Source: Heterohyrax brucei
Lineage: Eukaryota > Chordata > Mammalia > Hyracoidea > Procaviidae
Reading direction: 5' to 3'
DNA: 64,000 bases
Assembly (NCBI GenBank): GCA_028571685.1
Contig: CM053162.1
Location: 46,658,851-46,722,850, forward strand
This document shows, one piece after another, positions 43,101-53,285 of this stretch; positions within the stretch are counted from its first letter, which is position 1; every line of letters starts with the position of its first letter. The notes under the pieces were generated by a model, which was not told the DNA's origin, made no database searches, and was given only the letters and a program-made list of their open reading frames with translations. The position numbers were made by a program, and so were the translations under genes.

Positions 43101-43257
43101 CTAGAAGTGGAGAGAATTTAAGTCCACTTCCTACCTCCCAGGAGGCTCCTGGGAATTCCAGCACAGGCTTTGGACTTACCTTGTGTGGGGCTCTGGAAGT
43201 CTAAGTGGTGAAATGGACGGGGAGTAGGGACAGAGCTGCTCAAGACAGTGAGTGCCT

Positions 43258-43400
43258 GTCTGTGGAGTGCAATGTCTGCTAACAAAGAGGTTGGCAGTTT
43301 GAATCTGCCAGATGCTCTTTGGAAACTCTGGGGAGAAGTTCTACTCTGTCCTACAGGGTTGCTGTGAGTCAGAATCCACCAACTGGGAGTGGGTTTGGGT
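43258..43400 (+). mobile_element. AfroSINE, 5'-truncated
   Basis: Starts in the head (GCAATGTCTGCTAACAAAGA). The tail is AGTCAGAATCCACCAACTGG. Confidence 0.88.
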
Positions 43401-44310
43401 AGAGGTGCGGGGTTTAACTCAAGTGCCCTCAGGGACAGGGGGACACAGCGGACCGTCAGGTCTTGCAGCTTGTGGTTGGAGCAAATGTTCAGCAGGGCCT
43501 GGAGAGTGTCCTCCGTGCTGAGGGGTGGCCCCTTTTGCTCTGGAGTGGCACACACCTACCTGACAGATGTGCTAGGCCTGGGGGAGGCAGCAGGAGAAGC
43601 AGGGTGGCCAGCCTGTGTGGGCAGCGCCACAAAGCAAGGGCATAGGGACATTTAAGCCTGCGGCCTGCAGCTCATATCTTCACTGTCAAGACAGAGAGGG
43701 ACAGGTGCTGGGGCTTATGGAGCCTGGAGCAGCACACAGACTCACCGACAGAGCAGCCAGCAGGGTCACCAGATCTGAGAGGAAACACCTGGAGCCTCTG
43801 CCTGGGTTTTGTCCAAGGCTGTGGTGTGCCTTTGTGGCCAGTGTTGTTGAGGCCCCTGGGGTTTCTGCTCCCAGGCTGGTGGGGCCTGGGGAATCTCCTG
43901 TAGCTATTGGGTGGGAGAAAGGTACACCCTGACAAACCAGGAGGCGGCTTTGCAGAGCCTGGCCACCCAGAACAACACTCACCAAGAGGCGCTGTGCCCA
44001 GGAGGTGGCTGAGGTCTTCTCTGCTGGCACCTCAGAATGGCTCATTTGGTTCTGCCCTGGAGTGGGACACATCAGGCCTGGAGATTCTCGGGAGGGAACT
44101 TCCCCTCAACCTGCCAGGAGTTCCCAGTATCTTCCTCACATCGGAGTCTTCCTTTTCTTGAGGGAGACTGAAGGTCTGTTGCCTCAAGGTCCCCCATTTT
44201 CAGCCTTTTCTCCTTCATTTGCCTAAGAGAGCGTTAAATGTTGGGGGACAGACAGTGGAGGGCGAGGAGGGACAGAGCTGCTCAAGACAGTGAGCTCCTG
44301 GGGAACAAAG
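43401..44310. other. GC-rich unassigned sequence, 0.9 kb
   Basis: Richer in G and C than its surroundings, but CG dinucleotides are sparse, so not a CpG island. Many overlapping frames are open on both strands because of composition. A 27-bp word at 43226-43252 recurs exactly at 44268-44294. I cannot identify it. Confidence 0.45.
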
Positions 44311-44470
44311 CCACCAGTTGCCTGGAGTCTAGTCCCACTCATGGTGACCCTAGGCATGTCAGCAGAACTGTGCTACATACAGTTCTCGGTGTATGACTTT
44401 TTAAAGTAGGTCACCAGGCCTTTCTTCCAAGGCACTTCTGAATACATTCAAACCCCCGATTTCTCAGTTG
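44311..44470 (-). mobile_element. AfroSINE, older variant
   Basis: GCCTGGAGTCTAGTCCCACT at the tail side. The body is CCAGGCCTTTCTTCCAAGGC. Confidence 0.65.
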
Positions 44471-45164
44471 GGGGGTCTCTACCTGGGGAACGGGAGAGGG
44501 CAAAAGGTCTGAGCAGGCAGGAAGGGGAATGCAACTCATCCGTGATAATATGCTTCCATGGTGGTTCCTGGAGGGGAACAAAAATCTCAGTGGTAGCAGA
44601 CCCTCACTGGCACTTCTCTTGACCAAGGGAGAGAGCAAGGAGGAAAGGCTGACACCAGTCTCTGATGATAACAGACTGTGTGTTTGCTGTAGCAGCAGAA
44701 GGGAGCAGTGTCTTGTTGGAGGTCCAGGAGGGAATCAAAACCCACTGATACTTACTTTAGATTTTCAGGCAGAAGATGCTAGCCAAAGCTGGCTTATCTG
44801 AGCAAAGACCACAGATGTTGGGCCAGACTCACTGGGCTTGAGAGCACAAATGGAGAGGCAAAGAGAAGCTTAGGCAACACGTTGGGACCAAGACAAATGC
44901 AACCCCTGGAATGGAATTGAGGGCGCCCTCCCAGCACAAGGCAGCTGGGGTAGCTAAAGCCAAAAGCTGTATGAGGCAGCTCAGCATCCAGGGAGACCAT
45001 GTGGGTGTCCAGGAAAGTCTAAAACACAGTGATGCAAAAGTTGAGCTTACGTGGTGCAACAGCTGATAAGGTCCCTTGTGGAAGAGCTGTGTGACACGGC
45101 TTATAAAAATGACTCTAACAAAAAGGGCGTTAGCAGAGGCTGAAGTCCATGTAGCTGCAATCAA
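44471..45164. other. Unassigned sequence
   Basis: No element recognised. Confidence 0.4.
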
Positions 45165-45372
45165 GGTCAAATCCTAGCTCTGCCACTCCCCAGCTATGTG
45201 ACCTTAGCAGGTCATGTAAGTTCTCTATGATCTTTGGTCATCTTTAAAAGGGGAAAATAATAGTACCTACCTATGAAGGCAGTTGTGAGTGTGAAATGAG
45301 ACAATAACATGCAACGTGCTCAGCATTCTTTCTGGCATATTGTGGGCACTAAATTCATCATTATTATAGCAG
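45165..45372 (+). mobile_element. MIR SINE
   Basis: CTGCCACTCCCCAGCTATGT then GACCTTAGCAGG, and the MIR 3' end TCATTATTATAGCAGG. Confidence 0.85.
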
Positions 45373-45395
45373 GTAGCAATGTCTGTGACACACAA

Positions 45396-45940
45396 GGTCT
45401 GACAATTAAGTCTGTGAACTTAGTTATTTTAAGTGCTACATACCTCATTACTGAGCATCACTATGGTCCCCTTTGAAGTACTCCCCTTGGGAAGCTGTGC
45501 ACCAATGTCAGCACTTAGTCTGCCCGTCAAAGCAGTTTTGGAACACTTTCTCTAGAATGGCCATCAGAACTGTCATTGGATTTATACTGGATGTCTTGAA
45601 TGTCATCGAAATATCTTCCTTTCAATATTTCCTTTATCTTCCGGTAAAGAAAAAAATCACCAGAAGCCAGACCAGGTGAGTAGGGAGGGTGTTCCAATAG
45701 TTATTTGTGAACTGGCTGAAAATTCCTTCACAGACAACTATATGATTAAGTTTCCAAACTCGTCACCGTGCCACAGTGTGCAATGGCCATTCCAGAAAGA
45801 GCTCCAAAATTGCTTTGAAAGGTAGACTGGGCACCGGCATCAGTGCATAGCTTCCCAAAGGGAGTACTTCAAAGGTGACCATAGCAATATTCAGCAATGA
45901 CGTATGTAGCACTTAGAAAAATTAAGTTCATGGACTTGTA
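45396..45940. mobile_element. Foldback mariner derivative, copy 2
   Basis: Same architecture as 30425-30976. Terminal repeats GTCTGACAATTAAG at the left and ACAAGTCCATGAACTTAA (reverse complement) at the right lead into about 200 bp of inverted repeat. Both arms carry the mariner transposase C-terminal region, such as AAGTACTCCC...GGGAAGCT in opposite orientations. No N-terminal or catalytic-core sequence. Confidence 0.82.
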
Positions 45941-46510
45941 ACCAGAAAACCAGTCTCAGCTTTGGACTGCACACCACAAAGCCAGACGTAGAGGTGGGAA
46001 GGGATTGTGCTTAATTCAGATAACTGGCTGTCTGAGAAGACCCTGGGTTAGCACCCTAAAAACCATCTTAACATCTCGTCTTCAGCTTCAGGGTTTCTAA
46101 AAACCATCTTAACATCTCGTCTTCAGCTGCAGGGTTTTGTAGGAAGAAGGAGCGAAGGTGAGAGGAATAAAAGGGGATGTTATTCAGGTGCTGGGGAAGG
46201 TTGTCAGTCATGAGGTGGGTTGTCTAGGAACTGTTCTTTTGTCCGGGCAGTGGTCTCGGGTCCCTGGGCCAGGTCTGGAGTCATGAGGTGAGCCATAGTC
46301 ACGGGAGTGTTGGTAGAGTAACTATAACGTTATCTGGACTCAAGCTTTCTCAGGTCCCTGTGCAAGTGGGTGATGTTATCTGACTCAGTCTCCCGGGCAG
46401 GATCTGAAAAAAAAATCTTCAGTCTCTAGGTTCAGTATGAGAGATCAGGCAAGGATTTTTAATCAATATTTTACAATTATCAGGCCTTTTCAGACTTACT
46501 TGTCGGACTT
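45941..46510. other. Unassigned sequence
   Basis: Apart from the tandem duplication at 46056-46138, no element recognised. Confidence 0.4.
46056..46138 (+). repeat. 41-bp tandem duplication
   Basis: Two adjacent units, each with AAAAACCATCTTAACATCTC and CTTCAGCT(T/G)CAGGGTTT. Confidence 0.93.
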
Positions 46511-46622
46511 TGTAGTACCTACCTAAGAACGGAGTTGTGAGTATGAAATGAGATGATAGCAGGCAAAGTGTTCAGTGTTCTTCTTGACATATCATGGGCA
46601 CTAAACTTTCCATTATTATAGC
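46511..46622 (+). mobile_element. MIR 3' fragment, like 45260-45372
   Basis: Matches the 3' part of the MIR at 45165-45372 at about 82 percent by eye count (20 differences in 113). It includes the same end TTATTATAGCAGG. Confidence 0.75.
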
Positions 46623-46877
46623 AGGCATATTAAGTAAAAATATAAAACATGTGCACGGCATAATTCTATTTATATAAAGAAGAATCACTGTATTTCCCTC
46701 TGTGGATTTATAAACAGACAGAAAAATCCATAAGGGTCAAACTGTTAACAGAGTTTCTACTGGGGGTGTGAGAACCAGGGAAGTTGATGAGGTAGTTCAC
46801 TCTATTTTGCTACCTAGCATGTCTGGATTTGTGGGTATGTGTGTGTTGTTGTTTTGCGGGATGGCAAGGAGGGTTTC

Positions 46878-47323
46878 GTGAACTGAATTGTGCATTTGTG
46901 AATTTAGCTAGGCCATGATTCCCAGTATTTTGTCATCTGATGTCATTTTCCTCTGTGTTGTAAATGCTATTTATGTTAATGAGGCAGGACTCTGGCTGTA
47001 AGAGTAGACTGTGGCTTGAACCAATCTCTTCTGAGACAGAACAACAGTGAGCAGAGAGGTGAGGACTTCATACCAAACACCAAGAAAGCAGCGCTGGGAG
47101 CAGAGCATGTCCTCTGGGCCCAGGTTCCAGCATGCGGAAGCTTCTAGTCCAGAAGACTGATGACAAGGACCTTCCTCCAGAGCTGTCAGATAGAGCCTTC
47201 TCCTGGAGCTGACTCCTTGAGTTTGAACTTCTAGCCTACTAGACTGTGAGAGAATAACCTTCTGCTTGTTTTAGCCAGCCACTTGTATTGTTTCTGTTAC
47301 AGCAGTACTAGATAACTAAGACA
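46878..47323 (+). mobile_element. MaLR-like solo LTR (fossil)
   Basis: Nearly full-length plus-strand LTR. It includes TAGGCCATGATTCCCAGTAT, AATGAGGCAGGACTCTGGC and the end AGTACTAGATAACTAAGACA. Confidence 0.78.
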
Positions 47324-47454
47324 AAAGGTAAGGACTTGGGATCAGAAATTTTTCTGAGACTTGGAAGCAGGGCTTCACAGGGCCTTGTTCTTAGTTGCTG
47401 TCATGGGACTGGAGCAAGTTGGTTCCGCCGGTCACTGTAGTTGAAAATTCAGAG

Positions 47455-47760
47455 ACAGTGTGGGATGCAAGGAATAATTTATTTGCAGATTTGCTAGCAA
47501 TCTGGAAGACAGCAACCTAAAAGCTGTCCCATTTGGGTTACATTTCTAGGGTTTTTTACAGCCAAAATTCAGGGAGTAGGCATTTGTCATAGAACAATAG
47601 TCAAGAGTCATAAGATTTCATTACATCATCAAGTTTTATTGCATCTGAGAAACAATATGAATTACCTAAAATTTCATTATCTTTCTCTGAGCTCTTAGTC
47701 AACTCTATAGCCTCAGAGGTAGGGAGAGGAAGACATAGGGAGAAGAATGCAGACCTGCTA
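47455..47760 (-). mobile_element. ERV-type LTR fragment (fossil)
   Basis: On the minus strand it has a TATA-like region (GCTGTAAAAAACCC) and a polyadenylation-like AAATAAATTATTCC. Its first 200 bp match 48874-49080 on the plus strand. Class not determined. Confidence 0.55.
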
Positions 47761-47929
47761 GTCCGGTCGGAGGGTGGTAATCAAGGCAGAAGACAGAGTT
47801 TAGCTTAAGAACTTAAGTGATCTTTCCTTAGGTCTTTACATTTACCATAAGTGCCACATGGGTGACTCTGGCTCATTGTGGGAAGCGGGTAAAGAGCATG
47901 GAGAGCAAGAAACATGATTCTGAAACTCA

Positions 47930-48190
47930 GGGGGCAGAAATTACACACGTCCCTTCTACTCATTGGCTAAACCCAGTCCCATGACCACTTACAGCTTTAG
48001 GGGATGCTGGGATATGTAGTCTGTCCCCATGTAGTTGCATTTCCACCTAAAAAAGTCAGGAAGGGGGCTTAGTATCAGTTTCTCACAGCTGCTGTAACAA
48101 ATTACAAACTTGTGAGAGCCAAAACTCAATGCAACTGGCTTGTTTTTCTGGATCTCACAAGTTTTCTGCCTTTGACAGGGTGCAGTTTTA
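47930..48190 (-). repeat. Inverted partner of 57950-58230
   Basis: Reverse complement of the plus-strand repeat at 57950-58230 over about 250 bp. It shares ACTTGTGAGATCCAGAAAAA and CATATCCCAGCATCCCCTAA. The left edge (TTTGTTACAGCAGC on that strand) resembles a MaLR-like LTR end. Fossil repeat, family unnamed. Confidence 0.75.
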
Positions 48191-48221
48191 ACACTTTTCT
48201 ATTGCTTTCTACTAAAGAAGA

Positions 48222-48406
48222 CAAAAAACAAACCCACTGCCATCAAGTCAATTCCAACTCATAGCAACCCTATTAGTACAACATTTTTGGGTTTTCCATC
48301 TCTGACTAGTTTCTGTCTTACACATGTTCCAGCTTTTGCAGGTTTTGAACTGCTGACCTTTCAGTCAGTGATTGAGTGCTTACACTCCTCTGCCACCAGG
48401 GCTCCA
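48222..48406 (-). mobile_element. AfroSINE with worn middle
   Basis: Tail AACAAACCCACTGCCATCAA and head TTACACTCCTCTGCCACCAG. The middle is diverged. Confidence 0.85.
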
Positions 48407-48543
48407 AGCATACACTTCGCATGCTAGATTACTAAAAGGAAGAAAGGAAGAATGATCTCTGCCACACTCAGCAATTAGGTAGCAAGCCCTGCCCAGTCCT
48501 GGCAACTGAAGAATTTGTTTCTTGCCCTTCCAATTTTCCCTGC

Positions 48544-48595
48544 CTGGGTTCTACGAGTTGGAATTGACTCGACGGCAGTTGGATTATTTTTTGTT
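48544..48595 (+). mobile_element. AfroSINE tail fragment
   Basis: TCTACGAGTTGGAATTGACT then CGACGGCAG. The tail is little changed, so probably young. Confidence 0.85.
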
Positions 48596-48774
48596 TTGGG
48601 TTCTGGATTGATGTGGCACCTGTCACAGAGATATGCCCTGGCTGGGGCAGAGTTGCTCAGGCAGCCCTGGCTGTGGGGAAAAGAAGCCCTCAAGAGAAGG
48701 AACCAGATGGAGGCAGTCTGTGCCTTGTGTCCCGTACCATCCATTCAGTAGAAGCTCAGTGAGTGGTACCCAGA

Positions 48775-48873
48775 ACCCTATGACATCTTGGACCAACAAG
48801 TAAGTACTGAGGCCTTCGTTATCCATAACTGTGAAGATGGTGCAGTGTTTCCTTCTGTTATCCATAAGGTCAC
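48775..48873 (+). mobile_element. RTE-derived SINE 3' fragment
   Basis: AACCCTATGACATCTTGGAC followed by GTGCAGTGTTTCCTTCTG and AAGGTCACTGTG. This is the 3' layout of the tRNA-Gly SINE / RTE derivative. Confidence 0.6.
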
Positions 48874-49080
48874 TGTGTGTGCATTCTTCTCCCTATGTCT
48901 TCCTCTCCCTACCTCTGAGGCTATAGAGTTGATTAAGAGCTCAGAGAAAGATAATGAAATTTTGGGTAATTCATATTGTTTGTTAGATGCAATAAAACTT
49001 GGTGATGTAATGAAATCTTGTGATTCCTGACTATTGTTCTGTGACTAACTCCTACCCCTTTGAATTTTGGCTATAAAAAC
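48874..49080 (+). mobile_element. ERV-type LTR fragment (fossil)
   Basis: Plus-strand counterpart of 47560-47755, ending at a TATA-like GGCTATAAAAACCCC. The two lie in opposite orientation about 1.1 kb apart. Confidence 0.6.
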
Positions 49081-49249
49081 CCCGAGGGTGCTGGTGAGTC
49101 AGCTGTGACCAAGACAACTGGAACAATAACCTTAGACACAAAGATGAAGGCAGAGGATCTCCTTCCTGTCCTGTAGTGTCATGTAAGAGACAAATACGTA
49201 CTATTTTTCTTATTTCACCTACAGTATGTTGACTCTTCTTACAGCAGGT

Positions 49250-49426
49250 AGAAACCCTTGGTGGCATAGTGATTAAGTGCTGCAGTTGCTAACCAGAAGG
49301 TTGGCAGTTTGAATCCACCAGGTGCTCCTTGGAAAACCTATGGGGCGGTTTTACTCTGTCCTTTAGGGTCGCTATGAGTTGGAATAGACTCGATGGGAAC
49401 TTAATTTCGTTTGTTTGTTTGTTTTG
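49250..49426 (+). mobile_element. AfroSINE, short form
   Basis: Complete copy. Tail TCGCTATGAGTTGGAATAGA, then (GTTT)n. Confidence 0.94.
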
Positions 49427-49448
49427 ACCAGGTAGCTTATATCCTAAC

Positions 49449-49652
49449 TGGAGTCTCTGGGTGGCGCAGGTGGTTAATGCGCTCGACTGCTAACCAAAAG
49501 GTTGGAAGTTCAAGTTCATCCAGAGTCTCCATGTAAGAAAAGCCCAGCAGTCTACTTTAGAAAAGTCAGGCATTGAGAACCCTGTGAAGCACTGTTCTCC
49601 TACACACGTCAGGTCACCATGAGCTGAAATCTATTTCATAGCTACTGGCTCT
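49449..49652 (+). mobile_element. AfroSINE, older variant, nearly complete
   Basis: Head AGTCTCTGGGTGGCGCAGGT and a well-kept tRNA-like region (GCGCTCGACTGCTAACCAAA). Body AAAAGCCCAGCAGTCTACTT. A good reference copy of this variant. Confidence 0.82.
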
Positions 49653-49777
49653 GTATCCTGACCAAAACACTGGCCTTCTCTTGTTTGGACGATCTGGATC
49701 TCTACCTACCTGTATCTCTTCCCCACGGCCTATGCCTGGCTGCCGGCTCCTGCTGATCCACCTTCCCATAAACTAAA

Positions 49778-50128
49778 AAAGCAAACCCATTGCCACTGAG
49801 TTAACTGTCAACTCATAGTGGCCCTGCTGGAAACCCTAGTGGCAGAGTGGGTTAAGTGCTATGTCTGCTAACTAAAAGGTCAGCGGTTCAAATCTACCAG
49901 GCGCTCCTTGGAAACTCTATAGGACAGGTCTCTGACCTCTAGGGTTGCTATGAGTTGGACCTGACTTGAAGGCAGTAGATTTGGTTTGGTTTGGGTTTTG
50001 GTTTAGTGACTCTGTAGGACAAAGCAGAATAGCTCCATGGAGTTTCTAAGGAGTGCCTGGTGGATTTGAACCACTGACCTTTTGGTTAACAGCCATAGCA
50101 CTTAACCACAACACCCACCAGGGTTTCA
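49778..50128 (-). mobile_element. AfroSINE, short form, split
   Basis: Tail part at 49778-49826 and the remainder at 50004-50128, ending ACAACACCCACCAGGGTTTC. Confidence 0.9.
49827..50003 (+). mobile_element. AfroSINE nested in AfroSINE
   Basis: Complete plus-strand copy. The 11-bp flanks TAGTGGCCCTG (49816-49826) and TAGTGACTCTG (50004-50014) are the target duplication inside the older copy. Confidence 0.92.
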
Positions 50129-50729
50129 CTATTCTATATTTGGATTTCAGAATATCACTGAGTCCAGAAATACTAATTACCATAGTTTGCATGCCTGTTG
50201 AGACACCCTCCCTACCATGTGGCACTGTCTTAATGCCAACTATTTGCTGGCACTGCCCAAGTTTGCCCATCATTATGCCCTCCAGATGCTAAGCTCTAGT
50301 TTTGCTGCCCCTCCACTTGGCTTTGTCTCCCAGGAGCCTGTCCACATGAACAGAAAGCCGGCATCCAGCGTCCTGGTCTATCTTGTCCTCCTCCTGTTCC
50401 ACCCTGTCCTGTAGAACTTCACTTGGCTACACCCAACTATGTCCTGAGGTATGTCGGGAATGAGTTGCCCAGCTCCTGGCTTGAAAAGCAGCATGAAAGT
50501 ACAGAGTCTCCCCAGACTCCTCTCCAGAGCTAACTCCAGAATCTGACTATACTTTCTGCTTGAAGTGTCAAGCTAGCAAATGACTGCTATGGGGCTTTGG
50601 TGAAAGAGACACATTTCATTCTTCCATGGCTTACGTTTATGTCTGTTTTCTTCACACAGCTTTACGACTAATAGTGTGTCATCCAGTGCCAGTGTTTGCC
50701 AGAGGACATGTACTGCTTCAGGAACACGA
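50129..50729. other. Unassigned sequence
   Basis: No element recognised. Confidence 0.45.
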
Positions 50730-51300
50730 ATTTTAAATTTGGAACGTGCGCTGGGTAACGTCAAGTAAAGAATCACCTGGGCCCGTGGGAAGAAACGCTT
50801 TGATTAACTCGGAGATTGTGGAAGGAAATGGTACCCCGGATCAGGCAGCTACTGTTTGTTTATGCAAAACAGTGAGACACAGCAATTAAAGCCCCCATTC
50901 CTGGTGATTGTCACAGAAATTGCATTCCCTGGCCTCGCAATTAGCTTTATACAAAGCAAGAAGATATTTGGGTTAATATCCTCGAATTTTTATGAGTCGA
51001 TCAATATTTTGGTTGCTTTGGGGTACTTTGCTACTGTAAATTTTGAGTACAGTGCTTGTGGGGTGTATAAATATTTAGCTAGCTACTGCAGCATCAATTA
51101 ATGAAATCATCTCTTCTGTTCTTTAATTTAGAAACTACCCTTGGCAGTGTCTTCACACGAGGTGTTTATTTTAGCTGCTATCATAGACAGGGAAACCAAA
51201 ATTGCTATTGTGCTGTATGGTTTACGACTTTGTCACTTTGCAGATTCATACCACAAACATCTCTTTTAGATTAGTCTCTTTAAAACAGATCTTGAACAGC
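50730..51300. other. Repeat-free AT-rich block, possible conserved element
   Basis: No transposon recognised. It contains several ATTA-core words (GCAATTAAAG, GCAATTAGC, CAATTAATGAAATCAT) of the kind bound by homeodomain proteins, and GATCAATATT. Conservation itself cannot be judged from one sequence. Confidence 0.35.
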
Positions 51301-51382
51301 CTTGAATAACCTTGCATGCCTCAGATGCTTTTGACCTGATTTTAACTTTACAGCTTTTGGTTTAAGACTTGCAGCATTTTGT

Positions 51383-51448
51383 GTGTGTGGGCGTGTGTAT
51401 GTACATGTGTGTGTGTATATGTGCATGTGTATGTATGTGTGTGTGTGT
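51383..51448 (+). repeat. Degenerate TG-rich microsatellite
   Basis: GTGTGTGGGCGTGTGTATGT followed by further TG, TA and TGCA units. Confidence 0.92.
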
Positions 51449-52006
51449 TTGAATATCACAGAAGCACTGGGAGTCACAAACAGGATGACTAAGCCCTTCT
51501 TGCTAGTATGTAATGACTTTTTAATAAAGAAAAACCTGCACATGCAGAGTCCAAAATCATCACCATCAAATACCATTCTTGTCACTGAAGCTTTCTGTTC
51601 CCTGATTATTTTGTCTAAATACAGGTTTCTCAAAAAGCGTTTGTCATAACATTTGTTTCTGGGATGCTAAACAAATTCTATTTTGCCTGTTTTCAGAGTT
51701 GCATGAAAAAAAGGTCATACATCCAAGTTGGTACTCACTTCTCTAGTTAAAAGGCATCGCATGTGTGAAGGACTGCACAGACTCCATCCTGTATTTTCCA
51801 GGCTGAATTTTTGGCAGGAATTTTTATATCAAGTCCTAGAAAATAACTGGTTTTATTACTAGTTTTCCTAATGAGTAATGATTTGGTACCAACCAATGCC
51901 AGCCAGCCTTAGCATACTTGATTATAAAATTGAATCAGTATAATAAGTGAAGAATTCCAGTGGTCTTTATTAAATAAAAGAACTCTGATATTTTAGATTA
52001 TTCAGG
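51449..52006. other. Unassigned sequence
   Basis: No young element recognised. Confidence 0.4.
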
Positions 52007-52045
52007 ACAGTGAATACAAAGTGGCTGTCACTTCGTATTCACTGT
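52007..52045. repeat. Short near-perfect hairpin
   Basis: The 17-bp arms (ACAGTGAATACAAAGTG and CACTTCGTATTCACTGT) pair at 16 of 17 positions around a 5-base loop. Confidence 0.9.
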
Positions 52046-52204
52046 AAACCTTGGTGGCACAGTGGTGAAGCTCTGCAGCTGCTACTCAAAAGGTCAGCAG
52101 TTCAGATCCAACACATGCTCCTTGAAAATTCTATGGGGCAGCTCTACTCTGTCTTATGAGGTCTCTACGTGTTGGAATCAACTTGATGGCAATGGGTTTG
52201 TGTT
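52046..52204 (+). mobile_element. AfroSINE, short form
   Basis: Starts AAACCTTGGTGGCACAGTGG directly after the hairpin. Tail GTTGGAATCAACTTGATGGC. Confidence 0.92.
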
Positions 52205-52854
52205 CTTCAGGTTTATCAGATGATATTGAGGAATTATTTTAATCTCGTTAGGTATGATGATTATACTGTATGTAAAATAATTGCTCCTTTTTTGGAGATA
52301 CATATTAAAGTCTTCAGAAGTAGAATAACATGCTGTCTGGAATTTTCTTTAAAATGCTTCCACGAAAAAGGAAAGGAAACCAAAGGATAGACTTAGATTT
52401 AACAAGTAGGCAGGAACACTGATGGTTGTTGAAGCAAGGTGATGCACACATAAATGTTTTTATATTCTCCACTGTTATTTACATTCAAAGTTTTTAGCAT
52501 ACAAATTTAAAAAAAAAAGAGAGACTTCTGTGGTCCAATAAGTTGGAGAAAACTTGGTTTTATGAAAGGAAATTAAGCACTTTTGCTTAGAACTTCTATG
52601 CATTAGTGTGTATGTATCTTGTAATTTTTTTCCTAGATCATCTGAAAAGACTAATGTCTGGCCAAACATACTAACACCCTGTAGGAAACTCTAGCTTAAA
52701 TTCTATCAGGCAATACGTTTGAATTGACTTGCACGCTGACCATAGTTTCACTCTGTCATCAGAGGGAGTAGCATATACTTTCTTCCCATTTCTCTCTCTG
52801 CTTCAGTCCTAAGCGCTGAGCACTGTGGTTGAACAATAGGCTTCAGGTAGGTCA
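52205..52854. other. Unassigned sequence
   Basis: No element recognised. Confidence 0.4.
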
Positions 52855-53090
52855 GCCTTGAGGGTCAGCCCTTGGCCCAGCCACATACTAGCTCTGTAAT
52901 CCTGGGCAAATCATCTCACCTCTTTGCCCCTTAGTTTCTTCCTCTGTAAAATGAGGCTAATAGAAGTACCTACCTCACAGAATATAGGATTGTCATATAG
53001 AATAAGTGAGATGCTGCCTATAAAGCATTTCACACATTACCTGGTGCATGGTCTATTCTCCGTCATCTGAATTACTATTATTGTTATAAT
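52855..53090 (+). mobile_element. MIR SINE
   Basis: AATCCTGGGCAAATCATCTC then ACCTCTTTGCCCCTTAGTTT, and the 3' part ATTACTATTATTGTTATAAT. Confidence 0.85.
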
Positions 53091-53109
53091 TTATTTTTTT
53101 AAGGACCAG

Positions 53110-53285
53110 CTTAATTACTATCCTCTTTGTGAAACCTGACTTTTCTTCACTCAGAATTCATTCCTTTTTCTTGTACAATCTGGCAGTGTTTATATGTCTA
53201 GTGTAATGGATGATGAACTGTAAACGTCTTGAGGATAGGGATATTGTCTTCTCTCTACATGATACTAACATCCTAGCAAAGGTCA
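53110..53285 (+). mobile_element. L2/MIR3-like fragment
   Basis: CTGTAAACGTCTTGAGGATA followed by GGGATATTGTCTT, the common L2-type 3' motif. Confidence 0.55.

Noticed and set aside
43118-44638. Multi-exon gene in the GC-rich stretch
   Set aside because: Open frames overlap on both strands with no domain or codon pattern, and CG dinucleotides are rare. Composition explains the frames.
49060-49080. Host promoter TATA box
   Set aside because: GGCTATAAAAACC lies in an LTR-type fragment that recurs in opposite orientation at 47560-47755. It is the fossil LTR's own motif.
46878-49080. A complete provirus between the LTR fragments
   Set aside because: The LTRs belong to different families and orientations, and no internal viral region is recognisable between them.
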